Source of the DNA: Streptomyces mesophilus | GTDB taxonomy: Bacteria; Actinomycetota; Actinomycetes; Streptomycetales; Streptomycetaceae | Length of the DNA stretch: 33,887 nt | NCBI RefSeq assembly: GCF_011044995.1 | Contig: NZ_JAAKZW010000068.1 | Location: forward strand, 1-33,887 | Direction of reading: 5' to 3' | Notes under the pieces: generated by a model | Databases searched by the model: none | Told to the model about the DNA's origin: nothing | What the model saw: the letters and a program-made list of their open reading frames with translations, nothing else | Position numbers and translations under genes: made by a program | In this document: positions 1 to 7,459 of the stretch, piece after piece | Layout of the letters: the number at the start of each line of letters is the position of its first letter | How positions within the stretch are numbered: the stretch's first letter is position 1

Positions 1-38
1 GGACAGGGCCGCGGCACGGGGGGACGGCGGGCAAGGCG

Positions 39-515
39 TCAGAGCTGGCTGATCCGGCGCAACAGGCTTGCGGCCGCGGCCATGGTGCGCTGCTCCGCCG
101 GAGTCAGATGTTCGGCGAACAGCCGGGCGACCACGTCGCTGCGGGCCGAGTCGCGCTCGTCGAGACGGGCGATCCCGACATCGGTGAGGCTGATCAGGAC
201 CTGCCGCCCGTCGGTGGGGTGCGGAACGCGCTCCACCAGCCTCGCGGCAAGCAGCGGCTTGAGCGTCGCGAGCACGGACTGCGGGCGAATCAGCTCGGCC
301 CTCGCCAGGTCGGCCGGGGTGCTGGGCCCGCCCCTCTGAACGCGTCTGAGCAGAGACACCTGTGAAGGGGTGAGCTCCCTGCCGGCCTTCCGGCTCGGCT
401 CCGACGCGCTCATCATGCGCATCAGATGCCCCATGGCGGAGCGCAGTTCCTGTGCCACTGCTTCCAGCTCGCGCACGGAAACCGGATCCGATTCAGAATC
501 AGAACGGGAGTGCAT
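39..515 (-). CDS. MarR-family transcriptional regulator
   Basis: A 158-residue protein with the MarR winged-helix pattern. It has an N-terminal helix (RELEAVAQELRSAMGHL), a recognition part (TPADLARAELIRPQSVLATLKPL), a wing with the family's DGRQVLISLTDVG stretch, and a C-terminal dimer helix ending LLRRISQL. MarR proteins are cytoplasmic dimers that usually repress their own or a neighbouring gene and release DNA on binding a small phenolic or oxidant signal; the ligand here is unknown. The frame stays open to 659, but the part before 515 has no family similarity, so the ATG at 515 is preferred, although no good Shine-Dalgarno sequence precedes it. An imperfect inverted repeat (ATATACC-AAAA-GGTACATAT, 515-534) overlaps the start and could be its operator. 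The upstream neighbour is a gene relic, so a regulated partner is not obvious. Confidence 0.85.
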   Translation of the reverse strand: MHSRSDSESDPVSVRELEAVAQELRSAMGHLMRMMSASEPSRKAGRELTPSQVSLLRRVQRGGPSTPADLARAELIRPQSVLATLKPLLAARLVERVPHPTDGRQVLISLTDVGIARLDERDSARSDVVARLFAEHLTPAEQRTMAAAASLLRRISQL

Positions 516-535
516 ATACCAAAAGGTACATATCA
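514..535. promoter_or_regulatory. Possible MarR operator
   Basis: The imperfect inverted repeat ATATACC-AAAA-GGTACATAT lies across the start codon of the MarR gene. The block is AT-rich in an otherwise GC-rich region, as is common for MarR autoregulatory sites. Its function is inferred from position and symmetry only. Confidence 0.35.
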
Positions 536-618
536 ACAGCAAACCTTGCAAGTTTCCCTGTCGACCCAACGCCAACGCGCAACCGACAGCAGGCCCGGTC
601 AGCGGACCGGATCGACGT

Positions 619-795
619 CCAAGCAGCCAAACCAGCCTTGGCGAGCCCGCCTCGTTCATACGGCGGCTCAGTGTGCGGGTCTTCGACCCAGCCGAGCTGA
701 CAGCGCCGGCAGACTATGTATTCCACAGCGAACACGGCTTGGCCGTTCAGGTTGGCCGCACGCTGATACCAGCCCGTTCGCGTGGGTGAAATGGC
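619..795 (-). pseudogene. GNAT acetyltransferase relic
   Basis: About 59 residues on the minus strand read like the end of a Streptomyces GNAT-type protein. A stretch TGWYQRAANLNG..FAVEY is followed by a CRRC pair, LGWVEDPHTEPPYERGGLAKAGLAAW. The RGGLAKAGLAA segment resembles the acetyl-CoA-binding motif A (Q/R-x-x-G-x-G/A). The residues before and after (toward 912 and toward 499) do not look like the family, and no start codon with a ribosome site fits. The gene therefore appears to be a fragment left after truncation at both ends. Recognition is from memory of the family and should be confirmed by a protein search. Confidence 0.45.
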
Positions 796-829
796 GTTCT
801 GCCAAGGCGTGCCCAGGCTGGGGACGTGA

Positions 830-1108
830 GGCCAGCCTTTCTGTACGCCGCATGGGCTCAGGCACTCCCACAAGACGGTCATGGAGGAGATCGGCATCCC
901 GCCGAAGCTCATGGACGAGCGCTTGGGTCATGAGGACGGCTCGGTGCAGGCTCGCTACTCGCACATCACCGCGAAGATGCGGCAGCGACTCATGGACGAA
1001 CTGACCGAGCAGTGGGAGGAGTCGCTGGACGCGCGGATGGCCATGCACCCGCGATCCCCTGTGCGTGCTCTTCATGCCTTGCTGAGAGCGCGCACCGGGA
1101 GGCAATAG
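830..1108 (+). pseudogene. C-terminal fragment of a tyrosine recombinase (integrase)
   Basis: After a stop at 827-829 the frame reads HGLRHSHKTVMEEIGIPP, then LMDERLGHEDGS, then VQARYSHIT, AKMRQRLMDELTEQWEE and the end HALLRARTGRQ. This is the catalytic end of an actinobacterial tyrosine integrase. The H-x-x-R box, the LGH histidine and the ARYSH tyrosine are all present, but the N-terminal DNA-binding region and the first catalytic arginine are missing. Full-length relatives are roughly 400-500 residues, against about 92 here, so this is a dead remnant. It lies about 690 bp from the 3' end of a tRNA-Pro gene, the usual target of such enzymes, which suggests a decayed integrative element or prophage. 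Confidence 0.75.
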
Positions 1109-1250
1109 TAAGCCGAACGCTGCGCGGTTCTCCGAGGTGCAGGAAGCCCGTCAAGGCCAAAGGCTTGGTCGTGGCGGGCTTCATCTGATGCTGGTCCATA
1201 GACAGTTGTGATCTGCTGACTTGATCTTGTCCGAGGCAGATGATGAACGA

Positions 1251-1690
1251 ATGTCTGGCGAGACGATCCTCACCGCTGTCAGTCTGGCCTTCCAGGGCGT
1301 TGGGCTGTGGGTTGCCGCTGTTGGGTTTCGGCGGACCTTCCAAGGTGCTGCTGACCCGAGTGAGCGGTTCTTTCCGAGTGTCCTGGCGAAAGAGGGCGTA
1401 CCTTTCGACGCTTGTTCCGCCGACCGCCGCGTACGGTCACGGGCACCTTGGGCGCGGCGATGTCGGCAGAGGCGGCGATGAAGCTCCGCGGCGTTTTGTC
1501 GTTCGGCCCGCTGCCAGATCTGACGCGCGATAGCGAGGCCTTCACTGCCGAGGTCGAACGTCGACTGAACCGGATCTTTGTGCTGGCTCAAGGCGTGGAA
1601 GCAGACCTGGATGACGAGAAGGAAGCTACGGATGGAGTGCTGTCGCGGTGGGCTTGGTGGTCCAGAGTGTGGCCGACCTTTGGGCGTGAG
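1251..1690 (+). pseudogene. Probable frameshifted gene for a small membrane-anchored protein
   Basis: From an ATG at 1251 one frame gives MSGETILTAVSLAFQGVGLW, followed by a short hydrophobic stretch and FRRTFQGAADPSERFFPSVL. After about 1395-1411 the protein-like text moves to another frame (RRLFRRPPRTVTGTLGAA, then LPDLTRDSEAFTAEVERRLN and a charged, coiled-coil-like segment ending near EADLDDEKEATDG). The two parts together would form an N-terminal hydrophobic helix plus a cytoplasmic coiled coil, but a frameshift separates them and the end runs into the tRNA terminator. I do not recognise a family. The call rests on codon and residue composition and could be wrong. Confidence 0.35.
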
Positions 1691-1741
1691 GATTTCCTTG
1701 ATCCACTCCCCGTTCACTCCCCAGGGACCCCAAAACGCAAA

Positions 1742-1778
1742 TCAGGCCCGGCTCTCCAAGAAGGAGAACCGGGCCTGA
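1742..1778 (-). terminator. Terminator downstream of tRNA-Pro
   Basis: TCAGGCCCGG (1742-1751) pairs with CCGGGCCTGA (1769-1778), continued by TCTCC/GGAGA with one mismatch and an AAGAA loop. On the minus strand a T-rich stretch follows (ATTTGCGTTTTGG). It lies just past the tRNA 3' end. Confidence 0.8.
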
Positions 1779-1794
1779 CCTGCTGTTCCAGCTG

Positions 1795-1868
1795 TCGGGG
1801 TGGCGGGATTTGAACCCACGACCTCTTCGTCCCGAACGAAGCGCGCTGCCAAGCTGCGCTACACCCCG
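1795..1868 (-). tRNA. tRNA-Pro (anticodon CGG)
   Basis: The minus strand folds into a 74-nt cloverleaf. The acceptor CGGGGTG/CACCCCG has discriminator A, the D arm is GCGC...GCGC, and the anticodon stem CTTCG/CGAAG encloses the loop TTCGGGA (anticodon CGG, reading CCG proline codons). The T arm carries GTTCAAATC. No CCA is encoded. The 3' end faces the integrase and gene relics at 1-1700, so this gene is a plausible former attachment site. Confidence 0.95.
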
Positions 1869-1914
1869 ATGTCGTACTCCACGCCCGCACTGCTGCAGGT
1901 CGCGGCGACATCGA

Positions 1915-2649
1915 TTACTTTAGCGGACCGGCGCCCGGAGACGAAATCCGGTTTCTGCGGGGGCCCGGAGCGGGGCGGATGCGGTCGAGGCCCACGAAGG
2001 CCAGGGACAGGGCGTAGAAGCAGAGGCCGAGGACGACCGCGTTGCCCAGGACGCCGGCGTAGCCGTGCTGGTCCACGTCCACGAAGGGGTACGGGTAGCG
2101 GGCCGTCGAGCCCGGGGACATGATCGCGCCGCGCAGCAGGCAGAACGCCAGGTAGGCCAGCGGGTAGAGCAGCCACAGGCCCGCGTGCCGCGGGCGCAGG
2201 CCGCCCGGGCGGGTCAGGAGCAGCCAGTCCGCGAAGGCCGCGAGCGGGGTGACGGTGTGGAGGAGCTGGTTGGCCACCTCGTGCCAGCCGGACAGGCCGG
2301 GCTGGTCCGTCATGGAGAAGGCGCTCGCGCTGTTCGCCAGGATCACGTGGTAGACGAGGCCCGTGATCGAGATGAAGACGACCGTGCCCGTCGTCAGCCA
2401 GGCGGGGAGCGGCGGTCGGCCCTTCCAGGCGCGCCAGGCCGAGAGTGCGAGGACGACCGCCACGATCACGTTGCTCTGGATCGTGAAGTAGCTGAACACG
2501 CGCAGCGCGCTGTCGCTCAGGCACAGGTTGATGATGATGCCGGTGACCGCCGCGAGGGAGATCAGCGCGCGGAAGACGGCCGTGAACGGTCTGCGGTCCG
2601 GCGTTGCGACCGCCGAGGGAGGGACATGTCCGGAAATGGGCGCCGTCAT
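1915..2649 (-). CDS. Pr6Pr-family integral membrane protein
   Basis: A 244-residue protein with about six hydrophobic helices. It begins after a short hydrophilic leader with FRALISLAAVTGIIINL, followed by FSYFTIQSNVIVAVVLALSAW, a helix near VVFISITGLVYHVIL, the conserved VANQLLHTVTPLAAFADWLL segment, and the end SLAFVGLDRIRP. The FSYFTIQSN and LHTVTP motifs match the actinobacterial Pr6Pr (FAR-17a/AIG1-like) membrane family. Members are found in Streptomyces and mycobacteria, but their biochemical role is unclear. The ATG at 2649 is the first plausible start. It is followed at short distance by tRNA-Pro on the same strand, and its 3' end must overlap the tRNA promoter. Confidence 0.85.
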   Translation of the reverse strand: MTAPISGHVPPSAVATPDRRPFTAVFRALISLAAVTGIIINLCLSDSALRVFSYFTIQSNVIVAVVLALSAWRAWKGRPPLPAWLTTGTVVFISITGLVYHVILANSASAFSMTDQPGLSGWHEVANQLLHTVTPLAAFADWLLLTRPGGLRPRHAGLWLLYPLAYLAFCLLRGAIMSPGSTARYPYPFVDVDQHGYAGVLGNAVVLGLCFYALSLAFVGLDRIRPAPGPRRNRISSPGAGPLK

Positions 2650-2702
2650 GGGTTCAAGTTAAACAAGACACCTGACACCCGCGCGCCCGGCCCCGCCGAA
2701 CC

Positions 2703-3632
2703 TCAGCCTTCCCGTTCCACCAGCGTCAGCAGCGTCGCCTCCGGCGGACACGCGAACCGCACCGGTGCGTAGCGGCTCGTGCCGCAGCCCGCGGAGACGT
2801 GCAGATACGAGGTGTGGCCGCCGGCCGTGTGCGTGGAAAGGCCCTTCACCCGGTCCGTGTCCAGATCGCAGTTGGTGACCAGCGCCCCGTAGAAGGGAAT
2901 GCAGAGCTGCCCGCCGTGCGTGTGCCCGGCGAGGACCAGCGGATAGCCGTCCTGGGCGAAGTCGTCCAGGCAGCGCAGATACGGGGCGTGCACGACGCCG
3001 ATCGAGAAGTCGGCGCCCGACTCGGGACCGCCCGCCACCTGCTCGTAGCGGTCGCGGCGGATGTGCGGGTCGTCGAGGCCGGTGAAGGCGATCTCGTAAC
3101 CGTCGATCTTCAGCGAACCCCGGGTGTTCGTCAGGCCCACCCAGCCCGCCGCGTCGAAGCCGTCGCGCAGGTCCTCCCACGGGTTGTGCAGGGCGCCGAC
3201 GACGGGCGGGTTGCCGTTGAGGCCGTGCTTGCCCTGGAGCCGCTCGGTCAGATAGCGGCCGGGGTTGCGTAGACGCGGACCGTAGTAGTCGTTCGAGCCG
3301 AAGACGTACGCGCCCGGGAACTGCATCAACGGGCCGAGCGCGTCCATGACTTCGGGCACCCCGTCCGGATCGGACAGGTTGTCACCCGTGTTGATGACGA
3401 AGTCGGGGCGCAGACCCGCGAGCGACTGCAGCCAGTGCCGCTTCTTGCGCTGGCCGCTCACCATGTGGATGTCGGAGACCTGGAGTACGCGCAACGGCCG
3501 CATGCCCGCCGGAAGCACCGGCACCGTCACCCGCCGCAACCGGAACGAACGCACCTCGATCCCGGCCGCGTACACCACACCCGCGGCTGCCGCCGCGGTG
3601 ATTCCCAGAGGTACTCCGTATCGCGCGCGCAT
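2703..3632 (-). CDS. Membrane-anchored metallophosphoesterase (calcineurin-like)
   Basis: About 309 residues. An N-terminal hydrophobic segment (GVPLGITAAAAAGVVYAAGI) probably anchors it, followed by the dinuclear-metal phosphoesterase motifs in order: VLQVSDIHM (D-x-H), VINTGDN (G-D-N), GSNDYYG (G-N-D-like), VVHAP and LAGHTHGGQ (G-H-x-H). Such enzymes hydrolyse phosphomonoesters or diesters; the substrate is not predictable. The frame is open upstream to 3842, but that part overlaps the divergent YqeY gene, so the ATG at 3632 (or three codons earlier at 3641) is chosen. It corresponds in position to mycobacterial Rv3683 next to the ponA2-type gene. Confidence 0.9.
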   Translation of the reverse strand: MRARYGVPLGITAAAAAGVVYAAGIEVRSFRLRRVTVPVLPAGMRPLRVLQVSDIHMVSGQRKKRHWLQSLAGLRPDFVINTGDNLSDPDGVPEVMDALGPLMQFPGAYVFGSNDYYGPRLRNPGRYLTERLQGKHGLNGNPPVVGALHNPWEDLRDGFDAAGWVGLTNTRGSLKIDGYEIAFTGLDDPHIRRDRYEQVAGGPESGADFSIGVVHAPYLRCLDDFAQDGYPLVLAGHTHGGQLCIPFYGALVTNCDLDTDRVKGLSTHTAGGHTSYLHVSAGCGTSRYAPVRFACPPEATLLTLVEREG

Positions 3633-3750
3633 GGAACCCATCGTCGCAGACGTAGGCGGAGGGCCACAGTCCGCCTGTCGCCTTGTCGTCCCTTGCGGGG
3701 CAGGGGAAATGCGCAGGCACCCCACCCGTCGTACCTGCGACACTGAACCC

Positions 3751-4215
3751 ATGACCACGCTCAAGACCAAGCTGCAGGCAGACCTCAATGTCGCGATCAA
3801 GGCGCGCGACGAGCTGCGCTCCTCCACCCTGCGGATGACCATCGCGGCCGTTCAGAAGGAAGAGGTCGCGGGCAAGGAGAAGCGCGAGCTCTCCGACGAC
3901 GAGGTGCAGAAGGTGATCACCCGCGAGGCGAAGAAGCGCCGCGAGGCCGCGGAGGCCTTCGCGCAGGGCGGGCGCGCCGAGTCGGCCGAGCGCGAGAAGG
4001 CGGAGGGCGAGGTCCTCGCCGAGTACCTGCCGAAGCAGCTGAGCGACGACGAGCTGACGGCGATCGTGGCCATGGCGGTCGGGGAGGCGAAGGCCGCCGG
4101 CGCCGAGGGGCCGCGCGCGATGGGCCAGGTCATGAAGCTGGCGAACGCGAAGGTGGCCGGCCAGGCCGAGGGCGGCCGCGTCGCCGCCGCGGTGAAGCAG
4201 GCGCTTGCCGGCTGA
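3751..4215 (+). CDS. GatB/YqeY domain protein
   Basis: A 154-residue, highly charged helical protein matching the YqeY family across its whole length (TLKTKLQADLNVAIKARDEL, TLRMTIAAVQKEEV, EAFAQGGRAESAEREKAEGE, YLPKQLSDDEL, MGQVMKLANAKVAGQAEGGR). The family resembles the tail domain of the GatB subunit of glutamyl-tRNA(Gln) amidotransferase and is thought to bind tRNA; its exact role is unknown. It is divergent from the phosphoesterase gene and ends at a strong terminator shared with the convergent PBP gene. No clear Shine-Dalgarno site precedes the ATG; a weak -10-like GACACT lies six bases upstream. Confidence 0.92.
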   Translation: MTTLKTKLQADLNVAIKARDELRSSTLRMTIAAVQKEEVAGKEKRELSDDEVQKVITREAKKRREAAEAFAQGGRAESAEREKAEGEVLAEYLPKQLSDDELTAIVAMAVGEAKAAGAEGPRAMGQVMKLANAKVAGQAEGGRVAAAVKQALAG

Positions 4216-4233
4216 GACGGCTGACATCACGTC

Positions 4234-4284
4234 GTACGTGAAGGAGGGCGCCCCCTGACCCAGGGGGCGCCCTCCTTCACGTAC
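4234..4284. terminator. Perfect 24-bp bidirectional terminator hairpin
   Basis: A 24-bp arm (4234-4257, beginning GTACGTGAAGGAGG) is followed by the 3-nt loop ACC and an exact reverse complement (4261-4284). It lies between two convergent genes (YqeY and PBP) and should terminate both. Confidence 0.9.
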
Positions 4285-4297
4285 CGGCACAGCGGGA

Positions 4298-6580
4298 TCA
4301 GCGCGGTTCGGGCCACCCGCCGCCGTTGCCATTGGCGTTGCCGCCGTTCTCCGTACCGCCGTCGATGAGGCCGCCGATGACACCGGCGTTCGTACCGCCG
4401 TCGGCACCGGCGTTCGTACCGCCGTCGATACCGCCGATGAGCCCGCCGTTGTCCCCGCCGCCGGGACGGCCGGGCTTGCCGTCGTCCTCGTCGCCCTTGT
4501 CCTTGTCCTTCTTCGGGACGTCCGGGATGTGCACCCGGTTGAACTGAGGCGCTTCCTTGCCGGCCAGAGCGCCGGTCATGGCGTCGCGCCAGATGGGGCC
4601 GGGGACCTCACCGCCGAAGACCTTCTCGTGGTAGCGGCCGCCGATGGTGATGTACTCCATCTCGACCCCCTGGGTCGGCGAGCCGACCCACACGGCGCCG
4701 GACATGTTCGGGGTATAGCCCACGAACCAGGCGTTCTTGCGGCTGTCGGTCGTACCCGTCTTACCGGCGTTGTCGCGCCCGCTCAGACCTGCCCTCGCAC
4801 CGGTACCGGAGTCGACCACCCCGCTCAGGAGCGAGTTGATGGAGTCGGCCGTCTGCACCGACATCGCCTGCTCACAGGTCGACTTGGGCACCTCGAGTGC
4901 CTTGCCGTTCGCGTCCGTGATCGACTCGATGGCGACCGGCGAGCAGTACGTGCCGCGGTTGGCGAAGGTGGCGTATGCGCTCGCCATCGTCAGCGGCGAG
5001 ATGGAGTCGGAGCCGAGCGTCAGCGGCGAAGGCTGCTCGGTGATCGGCTTGCCGTCGCCCTGGGTGACGTGCAGCTTCTTGGTCATCTCCAGCACGGGGC
5101 ACATACCGATGTCGGCGATCATCTGGACGAAGTAGGTGTTGACCGACTTCTCCATCGCCTCCTTCAGGCCGTACGGGCCGACCTCGGCCTCGTTCTCGTT
5201 CTCCACCGTGGCGCCGTCGACGTTCTTGTACGTGGAGTCGCAGCCGGAGACCGGGCTTGGATACGGCATCTCGTACGGCGCCGGATACACCTGGTTCAGC
5301 GGCTTGCCCTGCTCTATGGCGGCGGCCGCCACGAACGGCTTGAAGGTCGAACCGGTCGGGAAGCCCTGGCTTTCGCCCATGCGCTTGTCGACCGAGAAGT
5401 TGATCGTGGTCTCGTTCTTCTTGGCTTCGCCGCCATACGGCCACGACTGCCCCATCGCGAGGATCTTGCCGCTGCCCGGCTCTACGATCGTGGCCGCGCC
5501 GGCCACCTTGTCCTTCTGGTAGACGTGATCCTTCAGCGAGGCCTGCACGGACTCCTGCGCCTGCGCATCGAGCGTCGTCTTGATCCGCAGCCCCCCGCGG
5601 TTCCACTTCTCGACCCGTTCCTCACGGGTGTCGCCGAACGTCGGGCTGTCGAGGAACGCCGTCTTGACGTAGTCGCAGAAGAACCCGGCGCCGTTCGTCG
5701 CGGTGATGCAGCCGTTCTGCGGCTTGGAGATCTTCAGCGCGATCTTCGATTCCTTGGCCTTGTCCGCCTCCTGCTGCGAGATGTCGCCCGTGGCGACCAT
5801 CCGCTGCAGCACCACATTGCGGCGCTTGGTGGCCTCCTGCTCGTCGTTCACCGGGTCGTACCGGCTCGGCGACTGCACGATGCCGGCGAGCAGCGCGGCC
5901 TCCTGCAGGTTCAGCTTCTTGGCGGGCTTGGAGAAGTAGCGCTGCGCGGCGGCCTCGACTCCGTAGGCCTGCTGACCGAAGAACGTGATGTTCAGGTAGT
6001 TCTCGAGGATCTTCTTCTTGCCGAGCTTCTCCTCGACCTGGATCGCCATCTTGAGCTCGCGGATCTTGCGGCCGATGGTCTGCTGCGTGGCCTCGCGGAA
6101 CTTGGCCGCGTCGTCCATCGCCTCTTCGACGAAGACGTTCTTCACGTACTGCTGCGTGAGGGTCGAAGCACCCTGGGAGACACCGCCCGAGCGGGCGTTC
6201 TCGTTCACCGCGCGCAGGATGCCCTTGAGGTCGACCGCGCCGTGCTCGTAGAAGCGCGAGTCCTCGATCGCGACGATCGCCTTCTGCATGTACGGGGAGA
6301 TCTCCTTGAGATCCACCAGCGTGCGGTCACGGGCGAAGACCGTCGCGATCGGGTTGTCGTTCGCGTCGGTGATCGTGGTGCGCTGCATCAGCGGAGGCTG
6401 CTTGAGATTGGCGGGGATCTCGTCGAATTCCTCGACCGATCCCTTGGCCGCAAGGCCCACCAGACCTGCCGCGGGGAGCGCGATGCCCGCAAGGACCGCG
6501 CCGGAGAGCACGCTGACGCCGAGGAACTTGGCGGCCTGCTGCGTCGGCGACAGTCCGCCACCCGAGAGCTTCTTACCCAT
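4298..6580 (-). CDS. Class A penicillin-binding protein (transglycosylase-transpeptidase)
   Basis: A 760-residue bifunctional peptidoglycan synthase. After a short cytoplasmic start, one membrane helix (about 20-45) is followed by the GT51 glycosyltransferase domain with the catalytic E106 in EDSRFYEHG, GASTLTQQYVKN, RKIRELKMAI and EAALLAGIVQSP. The transpeptidase domain carries S411-TFK414 (nucleophile), S479-V-N481 and K607-TGT610. The C-terminal 70 residues are a Gly/Asn/Asp-rich tail with an eight-residue repeat (DGGTNAGA/V). The enzyme polymerises and cross-links lipid II outside the membrane. It is divergent from wblA, the same pairing as ponA2-whiB4 in mycobacteria. The inverted repeat ATCGGG-N9-CCCGAT at 6630-6650 lies in its promoter region. 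Confidence 0.96.
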   Translation of the reverse strand: MGKKLSGGGLSPTQQAAKFLGVSVLSGAVLAGIALPAAGLVGLAAKGSVEEFDEIPANLKQPPLMQRTTITDANDNPIATVFARDRTLVDLKEISPYMQKAIVAIEDSRFYEHGAVDLKGILRAVNENARSGGVSQGASTLTQQYVKNVFVEEAMDDAAKFREATQQTIGRKIRELKMAIQVEEKLGKKKILENYLNITFFGQQAYGVEAAAQRYFSKPAKKLNLQEAALLAGIVQSPSRYDPVNDEQEATKRRNVVLQRMVATGDISQQEADKAKESKIALKISKPQNGCITATNGAGFFCDYVKTAFLDSPTFGDTREERVEKWNRGGLRIKTTLDAQAQESVQASLKDHVYQKDKVAGAATIVEPGSGKILAMGQSWPYGGEAKKNETTINFSVDKRMGESQGFPTGSTFKPFVAAAAIEQGKPLNQVYPAPYEMPYPSPVSGCDSTYKNVDGATVENENEAEVGPYGLKEAMEKSVNTYFVQMIADIGMCPVLEMTKKLHVTQGDGKPITEQPSPLTLGSDSISPLTMASAYATFANRGTYCSPVAIESITDANGKALEVPKSTCEQAMSVQTADSINSLLSGVVDSGTGARAGLSGRDNAGKTGTTDSRKNAWFVGYTPNMSGAVWVGSPTQGVEMEYITIGGRYHEKVFGGEVPGPIWRDAMTGALAGKEAPQFNRVHIPDVPKKDKDKGDEDDGKPGRPGGGDNGGLIGGIDGGTNAGADGGTNAGVIGGLIDGGTENGGNANGNGGGWPEPR
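4381..4428 (-). repeat. Two tandem 24-bp units in the PBP tail
   Basis: Units 4381-4404 and 4405-4428 differ at a single base and encode the repeated octapeptide DGGTNAGA/V in the extracellular tail of the PBP. The period is a multiple of three, so copy number can change without breaking the frame. Confidence 0.85.
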
Positions 6581-7083
6581 GGGGGCAGCCTAATCCGTAG
6601 GTCTGTGCGTTCCGAGGGATCGGTCGGTCATCGGGATGTTCGAACCCGATCCGTAATGCCTGTGGCCCGTGACACGAGGGGGTTCACAGGTACGTCAGAG
6701 GGCAGCGGCCAACGTTCCGATTCGCCGGACAGTCGTATAGGCGTTGGCCTAAGCTGCTCACAACTGTCACAGCAGTGCGGTCACGTATCAAGCCTCCGAC
6801 ACCCCCGAAGACGCCGGAGTGCTGTCCGTTTCCGCCTCATGCGTCATCCGGCGCCCGTTGTGACCCAGCTGAACTGCCCCGATCTGTCGGGATGGTCACG
6901 CATGTCCGCGGCTCACTCCGTCGGGTGATCTGCCGCTTACGCATAGTCCGTTCGGGCCATTCAAGATTGGGCCCGAAGGGGGTGTTGCGCTGTGCCCACC
7001 TTCCGTAACGTCCTCAACTGGCGGCGGTGAATATGCCGCTGCCGCCGTGGGGGAGCCTCGATTCGGGAGAGGACGGCGCCGGC
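6581..7083. promoter_or_regulatory. Divergent promoter region of the PBP gene and wblA
   Basis: This 503-bp interval has no convincing gene. Visible symmetric elements are ATCGGG-N9-CCCGAT with a central TTCGAA (6630-6650), a short CTGTCACAG palindrome near 6765, and an 8-bp inverted repeat TTCGGGCC-N11-GGCCCGAA (6951-6958, 6970-6977) that would form a hairpin in a wblA leader. A TAAGCT near 6750 could be a -10 box. The length suggests a long wblA 5' leader and several regulatory inputs, but no binding site can be assigned with confidence. Confidence 0.55.
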
Positions 7084-7428
7084 ATGGGCTGGGTAGTTGA
7101 CTGGAGTGCGCAGGCAGCCTGCCGCACTACTGATCCGGATGAACTGTTCGTACAAGGTGCGGCACAGAACAGGGCCAAGGCGGTGTGCACCGGGTGTCCG
7201 GTGCGTACGGAGTGCCTGGCAGACGCCCTGGACAACCGTGTCGAGTTCGGTGTCTGGGGTGGAATGACCGAGCGGGAGCGGCGCGCATTGCTGCGCAGGC
7301 GTCCCACGGTCACGTCCTGGCGCCGGCTGCTCGAGACGGCCCGCAGTGAATATGAGCGCAGCACGGGACTGTTGCCCGTGGACGCGGAGGACAGCGAGAC
7401 GTACGAGAGCTACGCCGCGGTGGGCTAG
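7084..7428 (+). CDS. wblA: WhiB-family iron-sulfur regulator WblA
   Basis: A 114-residue WhiB-like protein. Four cysteines C13, C35, C38 and C44 (one, then C-x2-C-x5-C) should hold a [4Fe-4S] cluster. The family turn GVWGG follows (56-60), then the basic segment RERRALLRRRP that contacts DNA. The sequence MGWVVDWSAQAACRTTDPDE is that of Streptomyces WblA, the counterpart of mycobacterial WhiB4. WblA is known to act early in sporulation, and its loss raises antibiotic production and changes redox responses. The ATG at 7084 has a GGGAGAGGA ribosome site at normal distance. The frame extends upstream to 7027, but that extension is not expected in the family. It converges on the ArsA-like pair with only 31 bp between them. 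Confidence 0.96.
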   Translation: MGWVVDWSAQAACRTTDPDELFVQGAAQNRAKAVCTGCPVRTECLADALDNRVEFGVWGGMTERERRALLRRRPTVTSWRRLLETARSEYERSTGLLPVDAEDSETYESYAAVG

Positions 7429-7459
7429 CGCCCGTACAGCAACTGTCCCTACTTACGGC

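Noticed and set aside
4529..6928. A 799-codon plus-strand frame antisense to the PBP gene
   Set aside because: The opposite strand encodes all class A PBP motifs; the antisense text has no motif and repetitive Leu/Arg/Val/Asp content.
7027..7083. Longer N-terminus for WblA from the ATG at 7027
   Set aside because: The extra 19 residues are not expected in the family, and the ATG at 7084 has a well-placed ribosome site.
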